A stretch of DNA of 64,000 nucleotides from Shewanella atlantica (lineage in GTDB: Bacteria > Pseudomonadota > Gammaproteobacteria > Enterobacterales > Shewanellaceae), in assembly GCF_003966265.1 (NCBI RefSeq), contig NZ_RXNV01000005.1:209267-273266 (forward strand), read 5' to 3'. Within the stretch, counting starts at the first letter, position 1. Every line of letters begins with the position of its first letter. A model generated the notes under the pieces. That model had not been told where the DNA came from and did no database searches. It was given only the letters and a program-made list of their open reading frames with translations. Of the stretch, positions 8,513-17,160 are shown piece after piece. Position numbers and translations under genes: made by a program.

Positions 8513-10795
8513 TTAGACCTTTTCTACCTTGACACCTGTGGTGTGCAAGTTCATACCAACAACGGGAGCCGTTCTATCCGGCAACAGATTTCCGCAATGT
8601 AGTCCTTTACCTGAAGCCCTGACCAACTCCTTGTTTTTGGAACCAAATCCCATATATGCAAACACGGTATCCTGACGGATCCCCGGAGTGACCATGGCAT
8701 AACTGGTTTCACTACCGACACTACTGGTCAGGCGAATAGCATCACCATGACTGATCCCCAGTCGTCCAGCTGTTAGTGGATGGATCCAGACCGCATTATC
8801 AGCCATTAGGTTGGCAAGCATAGGCACGTTGTGAGTCGCCCCATTGGTATGTACGGCAACCTTGCCCTGAATGAAGTAAAGTTCATCGGCTCGCTTAAGC
8901 TGGGCATCGCGGTAACGAATCACTCCACGTCCCGGTGCAAATGCCTCGACAGCCGCCGAGCTCAACTCAATTTTTCCGCTGGGTGTCTTAAACTTAAGTG
9001 CGCTGGCATAGGTGCCATCATCATCGGCTGTTCTGGCATTGGCATAGGTATCGATAAACTTGGACACCATGGAGGGCTCACGCAACATCAATGGCTTACC
9101 ATAGCTGACATAGCCCTTCTCCCTGATGTGTCTCAATGCCTTGTCATCCCGCTTCATTTGAGCCAGTTGCAAGGTCTCCATATTCTCCCAGGGATAAAAC
9201 TTACTTAAGCCCAACGCATCACCAACCTCCTTAAATATCTGCCAGGAAGGCTTGGTATTACCTATGGTTTCTACCACTCGTTGACGCAGGTAGTAGGCTG
9301 GATTCTTGCCGGATTTATCGGCTATCTCTTCATCACGTTCCAGGTAAGTAGATTCGGGCAGAATAAGATCCGCATAGGCGGCTGTCTCACTGATGTAAAC
9401 ATCACAGACGGCAACAAACTCCATTTTTTTGAGCGCTTCCAGCACTTTAGCTCTATCTGTCATAGTCTGCATCGGGTTAGTACGGCTCATTACCCAACCG
9501 CGTAACTGATAGGGCTTAGCCTCCAGCGTCGCGGCGAGAATGCTCTGGTAAACTCCACCATTTTTCCACACCATGGTGTACTGTTTATCCATCTGATCGA
9601 TGCGTTTGGCCGTCGGCTTAGGCATGCCTTCCACGCCAGGCTTGGCTAACTTGGGCGCCACAGTTTCACCGGCAAACTTGTTATAGGTCTTAGCCTTCTT
9701 GCCCAGATATAGCCCACCTTTACGCTCGATATTACCGATAAGTACGTTGGCGGCAAAAATCGCACGGCGCATATCAAACTCTTCGGTGGTGAATGTCGCT
9801 CTGTGTCCGAAATCAACCACGGCATGAGGGGCTGCAGCGGATAACTCATGGGCGATGCGGCGGATATCTTTCGCCTTCACGTCGGTAATACCCTCGGCCC
9901 ACTCAGGTGTATAGGCTTTGACTTCGGCAGCAAAGGCGTCGAAACCGACCACATAGCGCTCAACGAAGGATTGGTCATACAGCTTGTCGGTGATCAGCAC
10001 ATGACACAGTGCCAGCGCCACTGCCACATCGGTTCCTGGGCGCACTGCGTGCCACTCATCGGCCTTATCGGCAACCACAGAGAAGCGCGGCTCGAAGACC
10101 ACCAGCTTGGCACCTCTTTCTGATTGCGCCTTCATCATGCCACGGGTCTCAGACATGTTGATGCCTTCATAGATATTGTGACCGAAGTTAATGATGTACT
10201 TAGAGTTCCCCAGATCCCGTTTCAACTTAGTTCCAAACATGGACTTGGCGGCAATCACATAGGCTCCCGGGCAAAGCGAGCCATGGGTAAAGGTATTCGG
10301 GCTGCCGAATGCCTTGGCCAGATGGAAGAAGTGACCTGAGAGCGAACCTTTCTTGGAGGAAAATGCCACAGCCTCCGGGCCATGCTCACGCTTAATCCGG
10401 TTCAGGTTAGTCGCCATCATCTCATAGGCTTCATCCCAGCTGATCTCGGCCCACTTGCCTTCACCACGCTCACCCACACGCTTAAGTGGATTGACGATCC
10501 GTTGTGGATCATAGAGCAGGCTATGACCGGCACCACCTCTGGCACACACCTTGCCACCGAAGGACTTTGCCTCCTTATTACCCGTAATAAATACATTTTT
10601 TCCATCGACCACACGCGCCGAAATCGGGCAGCGGGTAGAGCACATCTCACAGATACTGGCGACCTCCTTACCCACTCCTTGAAGTGGTGCATTTTCTAAT
10701 GCTGCTAAAGATCCCGGTAGCATAGTTGCCAGAGCGCACGTTGCGCTTCCCGCCCCAGCTCCTTTTAAAAAGTTCCGCCTATCGAGCTTAATCAT
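8513..10795 (-). CDS. psrA: Polysulfide/thiosulfate reductase molybdopterin subunit, Tat-exported
   Basis: This 760-aa molybdopterin-bis-guanine-dinucleotide oxidoreductase reduces polysulfide and/or thiosulfate in the periplasm. The N-terminus carries a twin-arginine leader (LDRRNFLKGAGAG). Next comes a [4Fe-4S] site CEMCSTRC with its fourth Cys in KVCARG. The likely molybdenum-ligand Cys is in HGSLCPGAY. The open frame extends to 10837, but the ATG at 10795 has a strong GGAGGT site and places the RR motif normally, so it is chosen. It is the first gene of psrABC. The leader region has several inverted repeats. Thiosulfate versus polysulfide preference cannot be decided from sequence. Confidence 0.94.
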   Translation of the reverse strand: MIKLDRRNFLKGAGAGSATCALATMLPGSLAALENAPLQGVGKEVASICEMCSTRCPISARVVDGKNVFITGNKEAKSFGGKVCARGGAGHSLLYDPQRIVNPLKRVGERGEGKWAEISWDEAYEMMATNLNRIKREHGPEAVAFSSKKGSLSGHFFHLAKAFGSPNTFTHGSLCPGAYVIAAKSMFGTKLKRDLGNSKYIINFGHNIYEGINMSETRGMMKAQSERGAKLVVFEPRFSVVADKADEWHAVRPGTDVAVALALCHVLITDKLYDQSFVERYVVGFDAFAAEVKAYTPEWAEGITDVKAKDIRRIAHELSAAAPHAVVDFGHRATFTTEEFDMRRAIFAANVLIGNIERKGGLYLGKKAKTYNKFAGETVAPKLAKPGVEGMPKPTAKRIDQMDKQYTMVWKNGGVYQSILAATLEAKPYQLRGWVMSRTNPMQTMTDRAKVLEALKKMEFVAVCDVYISETAAYADLILPESTYLERDEEIADKSGKNPAYYLRQRVVETIGNTKPSWQIFKEVGDALGLSKFYPWENMETLQLAQMKRDDKALRHIREKGYVSYGKPLMLREPSMVSKFIDTYANARTADDDGTYASALKFKTPSGKIELSSAAVEAFAPGRGVIRYRDAQLKRADELYFIQGKVAVHTNGATHNVPMLANLMADNAVWIHPLTAGRLGISHGDAIRLTSSVGSETSYAMVTPGIRQDTVFAYMGFGSKNKELVRASGKGLHCGNLLPDRTAPVVGMNLHTTGVKVEKV

Positions 10796-10873
10796 GGTTA
10801 CCTCCATCAACTTCCAGTGGAAGATGAAATCACTCACTGTTTAACACTGTTATTAGTTTGATGCCTCTACTCG

Positions 10874-10886
10874 GGCCTGACAGGCC
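10874..10886. promoter_or_regulatory. 13-bp palindrome in psrA leader
   Basis: GGCCTG A CAGGCC is a perfect 6-1-6 palindrome 79-91 bp upstream of psrA. A shorter one, TAACA C TGTTA, lies at 10842-10852. Either could be an operator half-set or mRNA leader structure; the sequence alone cannot decide. Confidence 0.3.
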
Positions 10887-10910
10887 AACTCAGAAGCTTG
10901 AGACTATTGT

Positions 10911-10934
10911 TATCCCTTACAAAATTAAGGGATA
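10911..10934. promoter_or_regulatory. 9-bp inverted repeat upstream of psrA (possible operator)
   Basis: TATCCCTTA, six bases, TAAGGGATA: a perfect 9+9 inverted repeat 116-139 bp upstream of the psrA ATG. It could bind a dimeric regulator such as the FixJ-type regulator encoded at 27183-27812, but that link is speculative. It lacks a U-tract in either direction, so a terminator is less likely. Confidence 0.45.
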
Positions 10935-10935
10935 T

Positions 10936-10949
10936 TGTGGTAAACCACA
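10936..10949. promoter_or_regulatory. 14-bp palindrome upstream of psrA (possible operator)
   Basis: TGTGGTAAACCACA is a 6-2-6 perfect palindrome, one base after the preceding 9-bp inverted repeat. It matches neither the FNR nor the CRP consensus. Its position 141-154 bp upstream of psrA suits an activator or repressor site. Confidence 0.45.
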
Positions 10950-11137
10950 TAGGCAAGGTGAGTGTGATCTGGTGCAATGAAATCTCTATTCTACAAAATA
11001 GAAATGTGATATTTATCTAATGTACAGTTCGAATAGGGCTGAGAAACAGAGGAGAAGGGAGGTGAGAACAGGTCAAATTACATCGCCGGAATCATCCCTG
11101 ATCCCGGCAATAAGTCATACTTTCTTTTGTATAAGAT

Positions 11138-11476
11138 CTATTTCCTGGCATTAAACAGAGGGCTGTCGCCTTTATCCTCTTCGGACCAGAAATTTATGTT
11201 GAACTGCGCATCGTCTGACAGCTCGATACGGTGCCAGTATTGCGGCGGACTGGTAGCGAAACTTCCCGCTTCTATGACGACCTTCACCTCATGCTCCTTT
11301 GCATCTTCATCGGCAAAACCGAAGTAGGTAACCACCCCCTCCATGACGCACAGCTGACCAAACACCCCTTCGGCGGTATTGTGGTGGGACAAGAGGGCCG
11401 CAGGTACATTGGACTTGGTAAAAAATGGCGTCGAACGCTGTATGGTCCAATTGGCCGGAATACGTAGATGACTCAT
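11138..11476 (-). CDS. DUF1971 (YeaR-like) protein
   Basis: This 112-aa cupin-like protein resembles E. coli YeaR and the N-terminal part of some TehB proteins. Family landmarks are RSTPFF..NVPAALLSHH, YFGFADE and the C-terminal SPPQYWHRIELSDDAQFNINFW. In E. coli yeaR is induced by nitrate and nitric oxide, and its product's biochemical role is unsettled. Here it lies 77 bp downstream of norW on the same strand, which supports a nitrosative-stress role. It could be the third gene of norV-norW or have its own promoter, since a 6-3-6 palindrome lies in the gap. Confidence 0.82.
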   Translation of the reverse strand: MSHLRIPANWTIQRSTPFFTKSNVPAALLSHHNTAEGVFGQLCVMEGVVTYFGFADEDAKEHEVKVVIEAGSFATSPPQYWHRIELSDDAQFNINFWSEEDKGDSPLFNARK

Positions 11477-11530
11477 AAAAACCTCTCTTTAAACTCTATA
11501 AAAACAAATATTAATTATCAAAAACCATAT

Positions 11531-11545
11531 ATAACACATTGTTAT
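11531..11545. promoter_or_regulatory. 15-bp palindrome between norW and yeaR-like gene
   Basis: ATAACA CAT TGTTAT is a perfect 6-3-6 inverted repeat about 55 bp upstream of the yeaR-like start and just past the norW stop. It may be an operator giving the yeaR-like gene separate control. It does not clearly match the NsrR consensus as I know it. Confidence 0.35.
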
Positions 11546-11553
11546 CTGGTGTA

Positions 11554-12699
11554 TTAAATCCTGGGCGGAAGCTCGCGCAACAGAGAAAATGCCTGCTTCA
11601 TATGCCCGCCGGTAACGACGAAACCAATCAGCTTTTTCTCTTCATCGAAGGCTCTGGCCGTCATCCCCTCACTGTTTGCATTCATCTGCCAGTTTGCGTC
11701 GGCGCGGCTGGTGTTACCACTTAACTGTATGGGCAGATGTGGTGTCTTCACCTTGACCATCATAGGCGGTAGCGTCACATCGCTGTCCTGACCCAGTAAG
11801 GTTTTAGCCAGGGCATTGGCGCTCATCAATATCGGTTGCAGAAATGGCAGCAGATGCCCCTCTATTTCTGCGCAGTCCCCCAGAGCAAAAATATCTGCCG
11901 TCGAGGTTCGCAGCTGGCGATCCACCACGATACCGCGATTGGTTTTCAGACCCGCCTCAAGGGCCAGTTGAATATTGGGTTTCAGGCCCGCCGCACATAC
12001 CACAGCATCGACAAAGTATTCATGTCCGTTTCTCAACCTGACTGATATATGCTCTCCACCTTGCTGCAACTGCTCGACTAGCGTCCCCAGCTCTAGTTTC
12101 ACCCCTTGATTTCCCAAAGACTGAAACAGCTGCGAAGAGATAAAGCCGGGTAACAGACCGGGAAGCAATGTCTCGGCCCGGTCGGTTAATATCACGTGTC
12201 TGTCGGCGCTCGCCAGATCCATAGCGATCTCACTGCCGATAAGACCGGCTCCGATCACCAGCACAGACTTTGCCTTCGCAAGCTCCGCCTGAGCACCCCG
12301 GTACTCCTCCAAGCCGTTGAGTGTGATGATACGCTCTGCCGCGTCTCCGTCGATGGGAGGCACGAAAGCCTTGGCCCCCGTCGCCAGCACCAGCTGGCCG
12401 TAGACAATAGTCTCGCCATTGCAGCGTAATGTCTTTTGCGCCGCATCTATACTCTCGACCCGGCTATGACGCAACAGGGTTATATCATGGCTCTTGGCAA
12501 ACTCATCGGCGCTCATCTTGATCAGATCTTCGGCCGATTGTCCCTTAGTGAACACATGACTCAGATCAGGTTTTGCATAGTCATCACCACTATCGGCGGT
12601 GATCACGGTGATCGCCTGCTGGCTATCTTGCCTGCGTATCGTCTTCACTAACTGATAGGACGCGAAGCCGCTGCCTATGATAACGATAGGCTGACTCAT
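11554..12699 (-). CDS. norW: Nitric oxide reductase FlRd-NAD(+) reductase
   Basis: This 381-aa FAD/NADH flavoprotein of the pyridine nucleotide-disulfide oxidoreductase superfamily passes electrons from NADH to the rubredoxin domain of NorV. The FAD-binding motif is [11 protein letters not shown] near residue 5, the NADH-binding motif is [12 protein letters not shown] near residue 147, and the second FAD motif is [14 protein letters not shown]. It lacks the redox-active CxxC of disulfide reductases, as expected for rubredoxin reductases. It overlaps the end of norV by 4 bp, so expression is probably coupled. Confidence 0.94.
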   Translation of the reverse strand: MSQPIVIIGSGFASYQLVKTIRRQDSQQAITVITADSGDDYAKPDLSHVFTKGQSAEDLIKMSADEFAKSHDITLLRHSRVESIDAAQKTLRCNGETIVYGQLVLATGAKAFVPPIDGDAAERIITLNGLEEYRGAQAELAKAKSVLVIGAGLIGSEIAMDLASADRHVILTDRAETLLPGLLPGFISSQLFQSLGNQGVKLELGTLVEQLQQGGEHISVRLRNGHEYFVDAVVCAAGLKPNIQLALEAGLKTNRGIVVDRQLRTSTADIFALGDCAEIEGHLLPFLQPILMSANALAKTLLGQDSDVTLPPMMVKVKTPHLPIQLSGNTSRADANWQMNANSEGMTARAFDEEKKLIGFVVTGGHMKQAFSLLRELPPRI

Positions 12700-14192
12700 G
12701 CAGCCACCTCGTCGCTAATGGGGTCAAACACCCCCTTACCTAAGCTACAATCCGGGCAGAGGAAGGTCTCTGGCACGTCGCTCCACTCGGTTCCGGGGGC
12801 GATATCCTGATTAGGCTCGCCCAGTACCGGGTCGTAAACCCACTGACAGACGCTGCACAGCATGCTTTGTCCCGCTGCCGCATCCACACAGGCCGTTGAC
12901 GCTTGGGCCTTAACATCAGACTGTGATGCCTCCTCTTCGTTCAATAGGGGCTCATTGACGGGTGCTGCCTGCTTAGTATCCACACTTTCCAGCGGATGCA
13001 GAGCCCATTGACGCGCCACCTGTTTACCGTGCTCACGACACTCCAGCAGCGCCTTACCATCCGGCTTCCACTTGGTCTTCAACCCTAACAGGGTTTCAAA
13101 TCCGGCATCGGTCAGGCGAGCGTGAATGCGATCTACCGCGCCGCCGTTCCAGCCGAAGCTGCCGAAGGCGCCGGCCTTCTTGTTTTTAAAACGCAGTCCG
13201 GTGATCTCCTCCAGCATGCCGGCCACCTTCGGCATCATGACATTATTCATGGTCGATGAGCCCACCAGCACTCCCTTGGAGCGGAACAGGTTAGAGAGGA
13301 TCTCATTCTTATCGTGACGGGAGACGTTAAAAATCTTCACCGCAACGCTGGGATCCACATCATGGATCCCCTGAGCGATGGCATCCGCCATCATGCGAGT
13401 ATTATTAGACATGGAGTCGTAAAAGATGGTGATGCGATCCTCCTGATATTCGTCGGCCCACTCCAGATATTTGTGGATAATCTGTGTCGGATCCTCGCGC
13501 CATACCACACCATGGGCGGTGGCAATCATATCGACTGGGAGGTTGAAGCCGAGTACTTCATGGATCTTCGAGGTCACCAACGGGCTGAAGGGGGTGAGAA
13601 TGTTTGCATAATAGCGCAGACACTGATCCATCAACTCAGTCTGATCCACCTCATCGTTAAACAGGCGCTCGTCGCAGTAATGCTGACCGAAGGCATCGTT
13701 ACTGAACAGTACGGCATCGCCGGTCATATAGGTCATCATGCTATCGGGCCAATGCAGCATGGGAGTCTCGATGAAGACCAATTGCTTACCATTACCAATA
13801 TCTAAGCTATCGCCGGTTTTGATGGTATGGAAGTTCCACTCCGGGTGGTGGTGATGTCCTGTGATAGAGTCGATGGCATTTTCGGTGCAGTAGATCGGCG
13901 TACCGGGGATCTTTGCCAACAAGACCGCCAGGGCGCCGGCGTGATCTTCTTCGGCGTGATTAATGACGATATAATCGATCTTTTTCAGATCGATCTCCAG
14001 CTCTAAGTTTTGTACGAACTCATGGCTGAACTTATGATCGACGGTATCGATCAGCACAGTTTTCTCTTCTTGGATCAGATAACTGTTATAACTGGTGCCT
14101 TTCTCAGTTTTATATTCAGTGCCGTGAAAATCACGAACTTCCCAATCACGTTGCCCGACCCACTGGATATTGTTCTTGACATGAATAGCCAT
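12696..14192 (-). CDS. norV: Anaerobic nitric oxide reductase flavorubredoxin
   Basis: This 498-aa cytoplasmic flavodiiron protein reduces NO to N2O under anaerobic conditions. The N-terminal metallo-beta-lactamase-like domain carries the diiron ligands H79-x-E81-x-D83-H84 (NHAEEDH). A flavodoxin domain ([19 protein letters not shown]) binds FMN. A Glu/Ala-rich linker leads to a C-terminal rubredoxin with CSVC and CPDC. The domain order and length match E. coli NorV. It heads the norV-norW-(yeaR-like) operon behind a sigma-54-type promoter with NorR-type sites. No norR gene is in the window. Confidence 0.96.
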   Translation of the reverse strand: MAIHVKNNIQWVGQRDWEVRDFHGTEYKTEKGTSYNSYLIQEEKTVLIDTVDHKFSHEFVQNLELEIDLKKIDYIVINHAEEDHAGALAVLLAKIPGTPIYCTENAIDSITGHHHHPEWNFHTIKTGDSLDIGNGKQLVFIETPMLHWPDSMMTYMTGDAVLFSNDAFGQHYCDERLFNDEVDQTELMDQCLRYYANILTPFSPLVTSKIHEVLGFNLPVDMIATAHGVVWREDPTQIIHKYLEWADEYQEDRITIFYDSMSNNTRMMADAIAQGIHDVDPSVAVKIFNVSRHDKNEILSNLFRSKGVLVGSSTMNNVMMPKVAGMLEEITGLRFKNKKAGAFGSFGWNGGAVDRIHARLTDAGFETLLGLKTKWKPDGKALLECREHGKQVARQWALHPLESVDTKQAAPVNEPLLNEEEASQSDVKAQASTACVDAAAGQSMLCSVCQWVYDPVLGEPNQDIAPGTEWSDVPETFLCPDCSLGKGVFDPISDEVAA

Positions 14193-14237
14193 TATTAAAC
14201 CTCAAAAATACTAAAATTATTAAACTTAGCTTCTCTA

Positions 14238-14255
14238 TAGCACAAGCCAGGCCAA
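14238..14255 (-). promoter_or_regulatory. Sigma-54 (-24/-12) promoter of norV
   Basis: On the minus strand TTGGCCTGGCTTGTGCTA has the invariant GG and GC separated by exactly 10 bases (GG at 14253-14252, GC at 14241-14240). The predicted start, about 12 bases further, lies roughly 35 nt before the norV ATG. NorR-dependent norVW promoters in enterics use sigma-54, which supports this reading. Confidence 0.72.
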
Positions 14256-14309
14256 GTTTTTAACTGACTATATTTAAAGGGTTTTGCAAATTACCCATCG
14301 ACAACAAGT

Positions 14310-14363
14310 GTCATAAAGACAACTAGATAAACTGTAGTAATGACAGCGATAAGTCATATTGAC
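14310..14363 (-). promoter_or_regulatory. Three NorR-type enhancer motifs upstream of norV
   Basis: Three copies of GT-N7-AC occur at 14310-14320 (GTCATAAAGAC), 14334-14344 (GTAGTAATGAC) and 14353-14363 (GTCATATTGAC). They are about 60-110 bp upstream of the -24 element. Three sites with this core upstream of a sigma-54 promoter match the published E. coli norR-norVW arrangement. Orientation and exact extent of each site are inferred. Confidence 0.68.
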
Positions 14364-14569
14364 ACAGGAAATTGCAATCGGATAATAGATGTCTTAATAA
14401 CAGGGGGTGGCCACAGAGGAACCGGGGGGCAGGGCCGTCTCTCACGATTTTATCACCCATAAAAATGACTCACTAATCTCCTATATGCCGATTGGTATAT
14501 ATGGTTTATATTCATAGATATGAACTGTATCGCTAAGCCAAAAGGTCATAACGTGAGAGAGGGGAATTT

Positions 14570-14773
14570 ATGCATCTCATAATGAAAAGTCAGTTCGACG
14601 ATCTGCGACTCAACGACGATCATGAATATTCTGCCGATGATAAAGGCGGTAAGAAGGTGGTAAAGATCTTCAAAAATGGTGAGTTGATTGCTAAGAAGAT
14701 CTCGGTTAAACGTTCGGTGCAATACTTTGGCATCACAGGCGTGGAGTCGCTGCTTACTGAACATACTCCATAA
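14570..14773 (+). CDS. Small hypothetical protein
   Basis: This 67-aa ORF has a good ribosome-binding site (GAGAGGGG, about 7 nt before the ATG). The composition is soluble and highly charged with a basic second half, containing KVVKIFKNGELIAKKISVKRSV. I do not recognise a family. It overlaps the convergent LysR gene by 20 bp at their 3' ends. An overlapping minus-strand ORF (14546-14764) is less plausible because it lacks a ribosome-binding site. No function can be assigned. Confidence 0.5.
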   Translation: MHLIMKSQFDDLRLNDDHEYSADDKGGKKVVKIFKNGELIAKKISVKRSVQYFGITGVESLLTEHTP

Positions 14774-15656
14774 AGTTTTGAGTCGCGAAGGAGACGAAGG
14801 CCTTTAGCCTGGCAGGCTGAAACCTGTCCTTGTGATAAAGCAGATAAAATGGTGTATCGGCAACCCGCCAGTCTTCAAATACTGACACCAGCTCACCATT
14901 GGCTAACTCCTGTGGGCAGTAGAGTTTAGGCAGCCTCACAATTCCGTTGCCCGCTTGCGCACTCGCCTTCATGGCGCGACCATTCTTGCACCTAAATCCC
15001 CCCTTGATGGCAACCTCGACCTTGTTCTTGGGGTTTGACTCCTGCTCGAACAACCAGTGATCGATAGAGCCTGTGATACAGAGGTGATCTTTAAGCGCTT
15101 TAGGGTGCTGAGGGTATCCGTGTCTCTCGAGATACAGAGGTGAGGCCATGGTCATATTTTCTATGCTCATCAGCTTACGGGCAACGATACCCGAATCTTC
15201 TAGATCCCCCATGCGAAACACGAGATCAAACTCATCAACCACCAGATCGACTCTCTGACTACTGAAATCGAGATTAACACTGATATCCGGATAGAGCGCG
15301 ATAAAGTCATTCACCAAGGCGGTGACGATCTCCTCACCGATAACTCCTCCGACGCAGTTGATATTGATCTGCCCTTGCAGATGCCTGGCGTTATCCACTG
15401 TGCTCGCCACCGCGCTATCTATGGTTTCCAATGCGGCCTGACACTGCTCAAAAAATTGCTGTCCCTGCTCGGTTAATCGCTGGGCACGGGTCGTACGGGT
15501 GATGAGGCTCACGCCGAGAAAATGCTCTAATTGGGATAGCTGCTTAGACAGATGAGAGCGAGAGCAGCCCAGCACCTCGGCAGCCTGAGTAAAACTGCCC
15601 TGTTTGGCAATCACAGTAAAGGCGCGTATATCCGCAAGATTCAGATCGCTGTTCAT
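14754..15656 (-). CDS. LysR-family transcriptional regulator
   Basis: This 300-aa regulator has an N-terminal winged helix-turn-helix (LADIRAFTVIAKQGSFTQAAEVLGCSRSHLSKQL, split here as LADIRAF..SFTQAAEVLG..SHLSKQL) and a C-terminal effector-binding fold. An open frame starts at GTG 15692, but ATG 15656 preceded by GGGAACGAG gives the normal LysR N-terminus. It is divergent from the SDR gene at 15957, so it probably regulates that gene and itself. The 300-bp intergenic region contains repeated 14-bp motifs that could be its binding sites. The effector is unknown. Confidence 0.88.
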   Translation of the reverse strand: MNSDLNLADIRAFTVIAKQGSFTQAAEVLGCSRSHLSKQLSQLEHFLGVSLITRTTRAQRLTEQGQQFFEQCQAALETIDSAVASTVDNARHLQGQININCVGGVIGEEIVTALVNDFIALYPDISVNLDFSSQRVDLVVDEFDLVFRMGDLEDSGIVARKLMSIENMTMASPLYLERHGYPQHPKALKDHLCITGSIDHWLFEQESNPKNKVEVAIKGGFRCKNGRAMKASAQAGNGIVRLPKLYCPQELANGELVSVFEDWRVADTPFYLLYHKDRFQPARLKAFVSFATQNFMEYVQ

Positions 15657-15956
15657 CACTCGTTCCCACTGTTTATTACTAATATTAAGCACTCATGTTT
15701 AAGCACTTATGTTTAAAGATTAGTTTAAGTACTTACGTTTAAGCATTAGTTCACACAGGCAATTAGAAGCCATACGTAAACAATCATGTTCTCTGCGGAT
15801 TATATATCAACAATGAGCCTGTCACTATAATGGCTCCATTAAACAGCTAGTCCTTAAACAACTAGCCATTAAACACTTATGTTCTTTAAACAAGAGCTCA
15901 TCAATCAAGTTACTACTCAGTCCGGCTAACCGGCCTGAGTGAACGGGACAGAAATC
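15657..15956. other. Divergent LysR/SDR intergenic region
   Basis: This 300-bp region has five degenerate 14-bp repeats near the LysR gene (15684-15750) and three related repeats near the SDR gene (15836-15881). It presumably contains both promoters. Hexamers could not be placed with confidence. Confidence 0.55.
15684..15750. repeat. Degenerate 14-bp direct repeats (TTTAAGCACTTATG type)
   Basis: TTAAGC-type cores occur at 15685, 15699, 15713, 15725 and 15739, with spacings of 14, 14, 12 and 14 bp. Each is followed by a CACTTATG-like segment. Related CATTAAACAACTAG-like units recur at 15836-15881. They may be regulator sites or a decayed tandem repeat. Confidence 0.7.
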
Positions 15957-16676
15957 ATGAAACAACTTATCGTAATTACTGGTGCATCTTCGGGCATCGG
16001 CGCGGCAATGGCAAAAGCATTTAGTGCCAAGGGTCACCCATTATTGTTACTGGCACGACGTACCGAGCCTATGCAAGCACTCGAGCTTGAAAATAGCTTA
16101 TGCGTCAGCGTCGATGTCACCGATGGCGAGGCAATTAAGACAGCGATCGCTTCAGCGGTTGAAAAGTTCGGCCCTGTGGGCGGCCTGATTAACAATGCAG
16201 GTGTGATGCTACTCGGTCAGGCCGATACTCAAGACCCTGCAGAGTGGGCTCAAATGCTCAACATCAACGTGATGGGGGTACTCAACGGCATCCACGCTGT
16301 ACTGGCCGATATGAAGGCACGTAAAACGGGCACCATCATCAATGTCAGCTCAATTGCGGGCCGTAAAACCTTCCCCAACCATGCGGCTTACTGCGCCACT
16401 AAATTTGCGGTACATGCATTGACTGAGAATATTCGTGAAGAGGTTGCCATGGATGACGTACGTCTGGTCACCATCGCTCCCGGCGCCGTTGAGACAGCAT
16501 TGCTTAGCCACACCACCAGTGAAGAAATTAAAGCCGGATATCAAGAGTGGAAAGAGTTCATGGGCGGCGTCATCGAACCAACAGCCGTAGCTGACGCAGC
16601 TCTATTTGCCTTCGAGCAACCACAGAGTGTCTGTGTTCGTGAAATAGTATTAGCGCCTACTCGCCAACAGCCTTAA
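15957..16676 (+). CDS. Short-chain dehydrogenase/reductase (SDR) family oxidoreductase
   Basis: This 239-aa classical SDR has the NAD(P)-binding motif TGASSGIG (residues 9-16), NNAG in the LINNAGVML segment, and the catalytic Ser plus YxxxK (YCATK) around residues 140-156. These proteins oxidise or reduce alcohols and carbonyl groups; the substrate is not predictable here. The ATG at 15957 matches the SDR N-terminus (MKQLIVITGASSG), and GTG 15939 is rejected. It is divergent from a LysR regulator, a common arrangement for an inducible oxidoreductase. Confidence 0.9.
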   Translation: MKQLIVITGASSGIGAAMAKAFSAKGHPLLLLARRTEPMQALELENSLCVSVDVTDGEAIKTAIASAVEKFGPVGGLINNAGVMLLGQADTQDPAEWAQMLNINVMGVLNGIHAVLADMKARKTGTIINVSSIAGRKTFPNHAAYCATKFAVHALTENIREEVAMDDVRLVTIAPGAVETALLSHTTSEEIKAGYQEWKEFMGGVIEPTAVADAALFAFEQPQSVCVREIVLAPTRQQP

Positions 16677-16693
16677 AGCACTAATCCCTATAT

Positions 16694-16716
16694 AAAATGC
16701 AATTGGCATTTTAATT
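16694..16716 (+). terminator. Weak terminator candidate after SDR gene
   Basis: AAAATGC, AATTG loop, GCATTTT, followed by AATT: a 7-bp AT-rich stem ending in a short T run, 18 bp after the SDR stop. The stem is weak. Confidence 0.35.
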
Positions 16717-17049
16717 AATGGAGGACGGGAACAAGTACTTTGCCCCGTCACTCCATACCTATACTCGCTATTTTTACTTCCTCCCCCCTTCCCCCTATAA
16801 CCGGCTCTATTTCTGTAACCATCCCCTAACATTCGGTTATTCCATTATTGGTATAAAAAGGAATAGCAAAAGTGCATAAATGTGATCACGGATAGCTATA
16901 AATTGTTTAAAACAACGAAAACTTACTCATGTAAAAAATCAGCAACAAAACACAAGCTACTGATAATAAACAAATAAAATGCAGGCAACCGTTCAAACCA
17001 TTAGATTTTTATTCATGATATTTTGTTCAATTAGATTTTTCTTGTAAAG

Positions 17050-17091
17050 GTGATCAACATCAAATTTACATCTACTCCTTTTTGCTAAATT
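17050..17091 (+). promoter_or_regulatory. FNR/EtrA-type class II promoter of the cytochrome c-OTR cluster
   Basis: GTGATCAACATCAA (17050-17063) matches the FNR consensus TTGAT-N4-ATCAA with one mismatch. A TAAATT -10 hexamer lies at 17086-17091, 22 bp further. With a start near 17098 the site is centred at -41.5, the classical class II geometry. Anaerobic activation of 17161-20861 is inferred. Confidence 0.7.
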
Positions 17092-17160
17092 TAGTAACAA
17101 GGCAGAGTCATTCTGCTAACTATAAGTAAGTCACATATTCCAGTGACTAAGGAAAAGATG

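Larger units (their letters stand above)
10796..11137. other. psrA upstream region, convergent with yeaR-like gene end
   Basis: This 342-bp gene-free region carries the psrA leader on the minus strand and the 3' flank of the yeaR-like gene. It contains four inverted repeats between 10842 and 10949. The part from about 10990 to 11137 shows nothing I can interpret. Confidence 0.6.
14193..14569. other. norV promoter region
   Basis: This 377-bp gene-free region carries the sigma-54-type promoter (14238-14255) and three GT-N7-AC motifs (14310-14363) for norV on the minus strand. It also carries the upstream side of the small ORF at 14570 on the plus strand. The stretch 14400-14450 is GC-rich with short G runs and has no interpretable feature. 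Confidence 0.7.
16677..17160. other. Intergenic region upstream of the octaheme reductase cluster
   Basis: This 484-bp AT-rich region holds a weak hairpin after the SDR gene (16694-16712) and a class II FNR-type promoter for the cytochrome c gene (17050-17091). I see no ORF and no other repeat in the middle part. Confidence 0.6.

Noticed and set aside
10957..10977. CRP-like half site GTGAGTGTGATCTGGTGCAA upstream of psrA
   Set aside because: Only the TGTGA half matches; the second half (GCAAT) is poor.
13314..13805. 163-aa open frame on the plus strand inside norV
   Set aside because: It is antisense to the highly conserved flavodiiron and flavodoxin domains of NorV, and its composition is that of a shadow frame.
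14546..14764. 72-aa minus-strand ORF opposite the small ORF at 14570
   Set aside because: It has no ribosome-binding site, whereas the plus-strand ORF has a good one; only one of the two can be real.
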